Source: Vitellaria paradoxa (taxonomy: Eukaryota; Streptophyta; Magnoliopsida; Ericales; Sapotaceae). From it: a DNA stretch of 64,000 nt. Of the stretch, positions 59,301 through 64,000 are shown one piece after another (position 1 is the stretch's first letter; every line of letters starts with the position of its first letter). Location of the stretch: positions 40,883,677 through 40,947,676 of the forward strand of contig CM034238.1 of assembly GCA_019916065.1 (NCBI GenBank), written 5' to 3'. The notes below the pieces were generated by a model. The model saw only the letters and a program-made list of their open reading frames with translations. It was not told the DNA's origin and did no database searches. Both the position numbers and the translations under genes were made by a program.

Positions 59301-61892
59301 ATACAAAAGAATGCATCAATACAACACCAAAGGTCCCCAGAATTGCATATTCCATTTTTTGGAAAAATTTTGCCTCACCTAAGACGCTGGGCAGCAACAT
59401 AGTCTGAAGCTGTGAATGACTGGAAAAGGGCCATACTAGTGCGAGTGTCATAGTTAAGTTTCGAACCATTCCTACACAAAGAAAGAAGAGGAAACTACAT
59501 CATCTAAATTATGCTATGATCCTTAAAGAACAATAGTAGTTGGAAATGATCTTTCCACGGATTTGGCTGAATCCAAAGTCTTTTCCTGAGAAAGGGCTAT
59601 TTTCCCATTATGAGGTTGTAGATACAGCAAAAAAGTTGTGAGAAAACAAAACCAAGATGAAAATAATGCATCCACGAAAAAGACAACGGCACATACCCAT
59701 CCTCACGGTCAGGAGTTAATGTGCATAATGATTCAGAACCAATTGAGACAAGATGAGCTGTGCGCATCTCATGCAGCTCAGGTACTACAATCTCTATTGT
59801 CTTAAGCAATGAAAACAGAAAACAGCTGAAATTAGAGGCACATAAACACCAAAAGTTAATCCTGATATTGATGCAATATTCTTCCATACTGTTGAGAGAA
59901 AGTATCAATATAAATAATAAAATTTCCCTCCCTCTAATATGTTGAGTTTTTAGATGAGACAGTGACTAACAGTTTAACATGGTATGAGAATAGGGAAAGG
60001 TAATAAATTCAATTCTCACTTCCAACCCAATAGTTAATAGTTTCACGTGTTTGGTCCCTTCAAAAAAGTTAGTCTAGCCACATGTGAAGGGATGTGTTGT
60101 GAAAAAGTTAGGTCCTATTTGGTACCAACTTTTAAGCTAGCCTTTTGCTTTAAAAAAATTATTCTGTTTGGTTGCCTAGCTTTTTCAGCTAAACAAGCTA
60201 ATTTTTTAGATTTAAAAAAAAAAAAGGGCTCAAAAGCACAAAAGTAAAAAGGCTAAAAATTTGGGGTTTTTTCAGTTTTTCAAGGATGTGGAAGGTTTAA
60301 GAATTTTGTTGACTTTGCAAAATTCCCTCTCCCAATCTACTAATCCTTAAAATACCTTGATATATAAAAAGCATATTTACCCTCATTTGTTTAATAAATT
60401 ATATTTTAAAATTCAAAAACAAAATTATATTTAAACAATATATGTTAAATTATAAGATATTATAAATTTATATTCACAATTAGTAATAAATTATTACAAT
60501 TAAATTCAAAAAAAGATATTTAATGCAAATATATTTCTAAAAAGTATAAAATTATTAATAAACCAATTATCATGAAATTTCTACAATCATCACTGAAACC
60601 TTATTTTTAGTGTTACTGGTTACCAAATATAACATAACTCCATTCAGTATATTACAAAGGCACTTTTTTCATTTTTTTAAAAACAATCAACTTTCAGCTG
60701 GTACCAAACAACTTATGTACAAAGCACTGACTAAAAGTAAGCTATTTTGACAAGTTACCGAACACTCCATGCAACATTTTCTCAACGAATATAAACACTC
60801 AATTTATTTTCAATTGTTTTCTAGTTTAAAAGATGGTCTCAAATGGGCTCTAAGTTAATATAAATAACAAAGCTGGTCTTCTTTCTAATACTTTGAGCTT
60901 TTAAATGAGATAATGGCTAACAATTTAACATATATCACAAAGATATAAATGCGTCAAAAGCCATGAAATGAGAAGACAAGAACAAGAGTGGAATGGGGGT
61001 GATCACTTACTTGGCACCCGTGCTTTTCTAGTAGCAAATTAAGAATGTTATCACACTTTTGAGAAATATCAGTTGAGAATACATCATTAAACCACTGCAC
61101 AAGAAAAGCCACATACACACAATAAATATCCTCAAATATTGATATTAAGCATACTACAATCAAGGTTGTTAAAAATCTCGATTTAAATTTTAATACCAAA
61201 TCAAAAATATTAATGGGGGTGAAATAGGTAAATTCTCAATTTTTCTAGTATATTTTTCCCATTGTGTAAGACTACTCTTTCTTATTCTATACTAGTTGAG
61301 GATCATGTGCATTATTTCACCAAATTGATTACCGTAAATCAAATATAGTAGTTACGATGGAAATCAAGAGACCTATAATAAAATGTTACAAATACATTTC
61401 TAATACTACAAAATTAAGTTAAAATGAAGTTAATATTTTAATGTCAATTGTATAGGTCCCACTAAACACTTTAACGATATCAATTGTATGGTTGGTTAAA
61501 AGAGATATATAGAACCAGATATATAATCTTTTGTGAACTTTGTTGAAAGTTTGTTTTGTTGATAATTGATGGGTTTATGTGCATAATATTTTGTCTTATT
61601 AATAAAATTCTTTATGTACCAAAAAAAGAAATTAAAAAAAAAATTGGAAGCTTTAAATAAAGAAATTATAGTATGATAGATTTTGTTTTCATGTGATAGG
61701 CCGTAGTTAAATCTTACGATTTTACGATTTGATTTTTCAGACCCTCTACTGATTTTATGTAAAATCTCGATTTTAACAACCTTGACTACAATACATGGAG
61801 AAAGTGATCACCTTTGTATACTTCCCTAATCTCAGTGATTCCAAAGCATTTGCGCTTTCATATGATGATAAATTTGGCAAACAGGGGCGGGA
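50336..61892 (-). CDS. FAAH: Fatty acid amide hydrolase, C-terminal nine exons (partial, one base missing)
   Basis: Amidase-signature serine hydrolase that cleaves N-acylethanolamines to ethanolamine and fatty acid. Minus-strand exons: 61892-61812, 61094-61011, 59800-59697, 59471-59379, 53928-53860, 53639-53575, 52631-52570, 51738-51644 and 50398-50336, all with GT-AG introns and matching phases. Key stretches in order: ESLRLGKYTK, WFNDVFSTDISQKCDNILN, EIVVPELHEMRTAHLVSIG, SKLNYDTRTSMALFQSFTA, FKKVDVIVTPTTG, MTAPVIPLESLKVGE, NLLGFPAISVP, VGYDKEGLP and RPWAEATILRLAAAVE, ending SFYDILKGN. The catalytic Ser-Ser-Lys exons lie beyond the right edge. The exon at 51738-51644 is 95 bases where 96 are expected: after GLP the frame hits TAG at 51711-51709, and IGLQVIGRPW continues one base out of phase. 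A 5.4 kb intron holds a LINE and MITEs. Confidence 0.92.
50590..50783. mobile_element. MITE near the FAAH 3' end
   Basis: GTGCCTGTTTGGAATGCCAA at the left and AAATTTGGCACTCCAAATGCAC at the right are inverted. It holds TTGAATTGTTAGGTATTTGA and poly-A runs. Related sequence occurs inverted at 51364-51573. It lies in the last FAAH intron. Confidence 0.65.
51205..51573. mobile_element. Two adjacent MITEs in the last FAAH intron
   Basis: Unit 1, 51205-51362: GGGTGTTTGGTTGACAAAAA to TGGTGCCAAACAGGGCC, inverted ends. Unit 2, 51364-51573: ATAGTGCCAAATTTGGCAAC to GCACTCCAGACAGGCAC, inverted relative to the 50590 element. Both are AT-rich and non-coding. Confidence 0.6.
55118..55978. mobile_element. 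hAT-like element nested in the LINE
   Basis: Inverted ends GGGTGGACATGGGTGGGTTGG (left) and ...GGCCGGTGTCCACCC (right). AGTTACTT (55110-55117) and AGTTACAT (55979-55986) form an 8-bp target duplication with one mismatch. LINE sequence lies on both sides. The interior includes a purine-rich GAGA stretch (55540-55680), and a TTTGGG/TTTGGA hexamer run (55874-55919, C-rich on plus). No transposase. Confidence 0.75.
55874..55919. repeat. CCCAAA/TCCAAA hexamer array
   Basis: Seven or more hexamers in a row of TCCAAA then CCCAAA. It resembles degenerate telomere-like sequence but is not the plant telomere unit (CCCTAAA). It is an internal part of the hAT-like element, in its sub-terminal region, where such arrays may act as transposase-binding sites. 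Confidence 0.7.
57767..58127. mobile_element. MITE with CCCCATCCCC termini nested in the LINE
   Basis: The left end is GGGATGTCAACAGAACAAG followed by repeated GGGGATCCCCATCCCC, and the right end is AAACGGGGATAGGGTGGGG. The centre (57908-58085) is nearly pure A/T. It interrupts the LINE RT region. The GGGATGTCAAC-type end is typical of a widespread plant hAT-like MITE group, by memory. Confidence 0.6.
60108..60772. mobile_element. MITE in a FAAH intron
   Basis: TTAGGTCCTATTTGGTACCA at the left and TCAGCTGGTACCAAACAACTT plus GTTACCGAACACTCC at the right give inverted TTGGTACCA/TGGTACCAAA motifs. The interior is AT-rich. Its right limit is uncertain. Confidence 0.5.
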
Positions 61893-62865
61893 CTACAAAA
61901 AGAAAAGTAAAAAAATTATGAACACACATAAAAAGTACAAAATATAAGAAGCAGAATGGGGCTTTATACTTCTAAAAGAAAACAACCCGAAATTTTTCCT
62001 TCCGAATAATTAAGAAGCTTTACTGTGTGCTCCGTATCACTAATGAGATTATCCATAAATTCATGATTTAGTTGAGCAATCTACACCTTATAGATGGAAA
62101 ATAAAAGAAATATTGAATGAGCAGTTATGTTGTAATCAATCACGTAGAAATTAACTTGAATGCATATACCGAGACTGAAACTCCATGGGAAGCATAGTTT
62201 CAATAATGATAAAACATCCCTTTGTGGTTTGTTAGATATCTTTTGTTCCGGTCTCATCTTTCTCATTCATAGAGAAGGATAATAAACAAACTTCAACAAC
62301 GTATTTCCATCATTTGAGCAAGATAATTTGGAACCAAATCAGTAGCCCATCAATCACTAGTTTTCCTCAGAAGAAGAAAACTTCAATTTTTCTTCTGAAT
62401 ATCAAAGTGTCAAACTAGTGCAAATTGATTCAACACTCTTGACTACATTTGCTTTTTGGAGAGAAGCATTTCTTACAATTGACAACTGCATGCTCTGAGA
62501 CCTTAGCAATAGTAATTTGAACCATAAAATGTAACAATTTAAGAAGACTGGAGTTTTAGACTCTGCAGCCAGTGCAATCACAAATTCTCCTTAAATGCAC
62601 CTGGTTTCCTTTTTATAGGAGTATGCATTTAAGCAGATTATGTAGTAAAACTGGTACACTGTCAGTGTGAGAAGTGGTAGATTTTCCACCAGCTTCCTCT
62701 TGAAAATTGCAATATTCCTCCTCTGGAACTAACATCTCGAGTTTTACCCTCTCAATGACACATGGTTCCCTCTTTTCATTTCAGTGTTTTTTAAAAGACG
62801 AAGGGCCAGCAGATCTCCCATAAAACATGACAGAAACACAGGGCAAATCTCCCGTTAAAAATTAA
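61893..62865 (-). other. FAAH intron sequence, no exon seen
   Basis: Upstream of the 61892-61812 exon I looked on the minus strand for the preceding FAAH segment (the ASSLEDAF-type region) and did not find it. The sequence is non-repetitive, has no recognised domain and probably belongs to a long intron. Confidence 0.45.
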
Positions 62866-63245
62866 GGCCTAATTTGATACAAGGGAATGAAATGGGGATA
62901 GAATGGAATGAAATGCCCATTCCATTTCTTTGTTTGGTTATCAACATGAAAAACATTGGAATGAAATGAGTATTCTCATTCTCATAGTTTAATTACATAT
63001 TATAAATATGGTGTAATGGAATAAAATGTAATTTTTATTACATAAAAAAAATTATCATCATTTTTTAAAGACTATAATCTAATGAGATAAAAATTTCTAC
63101 AAGATAAAATGTAATTAACTAATCTTATTTTGGTACCTAATTTATTTTTTTATTATAATCTATGCTCTGATGGAACCAAACAAACATTCTCAACATATAT
63201 AGTTTTATTTTGGTACCATTTGTCCATTCTCAATGTACAAATTTT
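62866..63245. mobile_element. MITE with GGAATG termini
   Basis: GCCTAATTTGATACAAGGGAATG and repeated GGAATGAAATG lie at the left. GGTACCATTTGTCCATTCTC and GGAACCAAACAAACATTCTC lie at the right. Ends are only approximately inverted; the interior is AT-rich. Confidence 0.5.
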
Positions 63246-63289
63246 AATTTCTCACGAATTGTAATTGTAATTGAAATTTTTGAATCACC

Positions 63290-63990
63290 CAAATCAATCA
63301 ACCAATCACAGAAATAATGAACACAAGATTGGTAACGAAGAAACCCTTTACCAACTAGTAAAGGTAGAACTCCGGGTCCGATTTTGGAGACTACCCAAAT
63401 TTCCACTATATAATTAGGTTACAAGTATTCACTCGAAATCTCTATGGCTTCTCGCACGACTTCTTTTAAGCACTTGCTCGAATTTTTGACACACCTAGAC
63501 CAAGTGGAAATAAACTTTCCAACTCCTTAGAAAGCGAACAGATTCAACAAAGAGTAAAGAAAACAAGAGAAAGTCCTAAGTTCACAAGGAAAACTCTCTC
63601 TCTCACAAGACTCTGTAATATGCCCCTTCAGTTCCAAATAGTACATTAAGCTTGGGTGTATATATATAGACTTACAAAATCCTATTCCAACTAGGACTCA
63701 AATATATAAACAAATTTTCTAAACAGAAACAAAATCTTCCAAATAATATAAAACTCCAACCATCAGCTTCCTTGCGCCCTATCTGTGGGATATATTGCCA
63801 AAAGGTCAAAGGATCGCCTTCCTTGTACCCTGGTTGCAAGGTGCACTGCCTTGTTTTTTTTTAGCTTTAAGTCTTCTATTTCTTTTTCAATATCTTCAAG
63901 ATCCCTTGTTGATTTAGACATTATTTTCCCAAGTATATCTTCATTCTTTTGGAAAGTCTTGAGTTTCATTCAACTTAGAAAACATTCAAA
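63290..63990 (-). mobile_element. Possible edge of a retroelement with TATA box and leader
   Basis: Read on the minus strand there is a 68-codon frame (63969-63763) with a charged, coiled-coil-like stretch (RDLEDIEKEIEDLKLKK). It is followed by a TATA-like TCTATATATATACACC (about 63670-63655), a GAGAGAGAG run, and an ATG-poor leader-like region containing AATCGGACCCGGAGTTCTAC. This order fits a promoter within an LTR or an integrated pararetrovirus-like element, cut by the right window edge. Neither is proven; no polymerase or LTR pair is in view. Confidence 0.3.
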
Positions 63991-64000
63991 TCTTTTCTTT

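Noticed and set aside
62041..62280. Further FAAH exon upstream of 61892
   Set aside because: No translation matched the expected preceding segment, so the missing 5' exons are probably beyond 64000.

Overview
This is a 64 kb stretch of nuclear DNA from a flowering plant, almost certainly a eudicot. It is AT-rich, its genes have many introns, and its coding exons are closest to Arabidopsis-type proteins. It carries the usual plant repeats: solo LTRs, LINE and SINE remnants, and many small inverted-repeat elements. There are no bacterial operons, CRISPR arrays, or rRNA or tRNA genes that I can support.

Five protein-coding genes were rebuilt exon by exon from splice sites. (1) A chloroplast-type methionine-R-sulfoxide reductase B, minus strand, 4984-8929, 3 exons, intact. 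(2) HEMA, glutamyl-tRNA reductase, plus strand, 21285-24905, 3 exons, with one extra base near 24008-24011. (3) An RMD5/GID-type E3 ligase subunit, plus strand, coding exon 33108-34265, intact, with a probable long 5'UTR intron reaching back to about 28.5 kb. (4) A phosphoglycerate-mutase-like histidine phosphatase, plus strand, 38660-45551, 10 exons, with a transit-peptide-like first exon, one GC-AG intron and a one-base phase mismatch between exons 8 and 9. (5) The C-terminal nine exons of fatty acid amide hydrolase (FAAH), minus strand, 61892 down to 50336, with one base missing near 51712. The 5' part of FAAH lies beyond the right edge.

Between the genes, 1-4.9 kb holds a 1.46 kb foldback element and a solo LTR with a 5-bp target duplication. 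The 9-21 kb interval holds two related foldback elements (one carrying a SINE with a 15-bp target duplication), a second solo LTR, several Tourist-like elements and a 1.8 kb long-TIR element. The 35-37.6 kb interval holds a duplicated gypsy reverse transcriptase fragment, each copy interrupted by a small element, and a tRNA-derived SINE. The 46-50 kb interval holds a decayed LINE with a long poly(A). The 5.4 kb FAAH intron holds a second LINE that was itself hit by a hAT-like element and another MITE.

The genes do not form an operon-like pathway. HEMA makes the first committed intermediate of tetrapyrrole synthesis. MSRB repairs oxidised methionine in plastids. The RMD5 protein belongs to the GID/CTLH ubiquitin ligase. 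FAAH hydrolyses N-acylethanolamines. The gene order HEMA-RMD5-PGM-FAAH is notable, because from memory Arabidopsis keeps HEMA next to a PGM gene on chromosome 1 and PGM next to FAAH on chromosome 5, so this window may show the unfractionated ancestral order. Three of the five genes carry a single-base phase error at a conserved site. Residual indel errors in the assembly explain this more simply than three independent gene deaths. I found no clearly new biological system.
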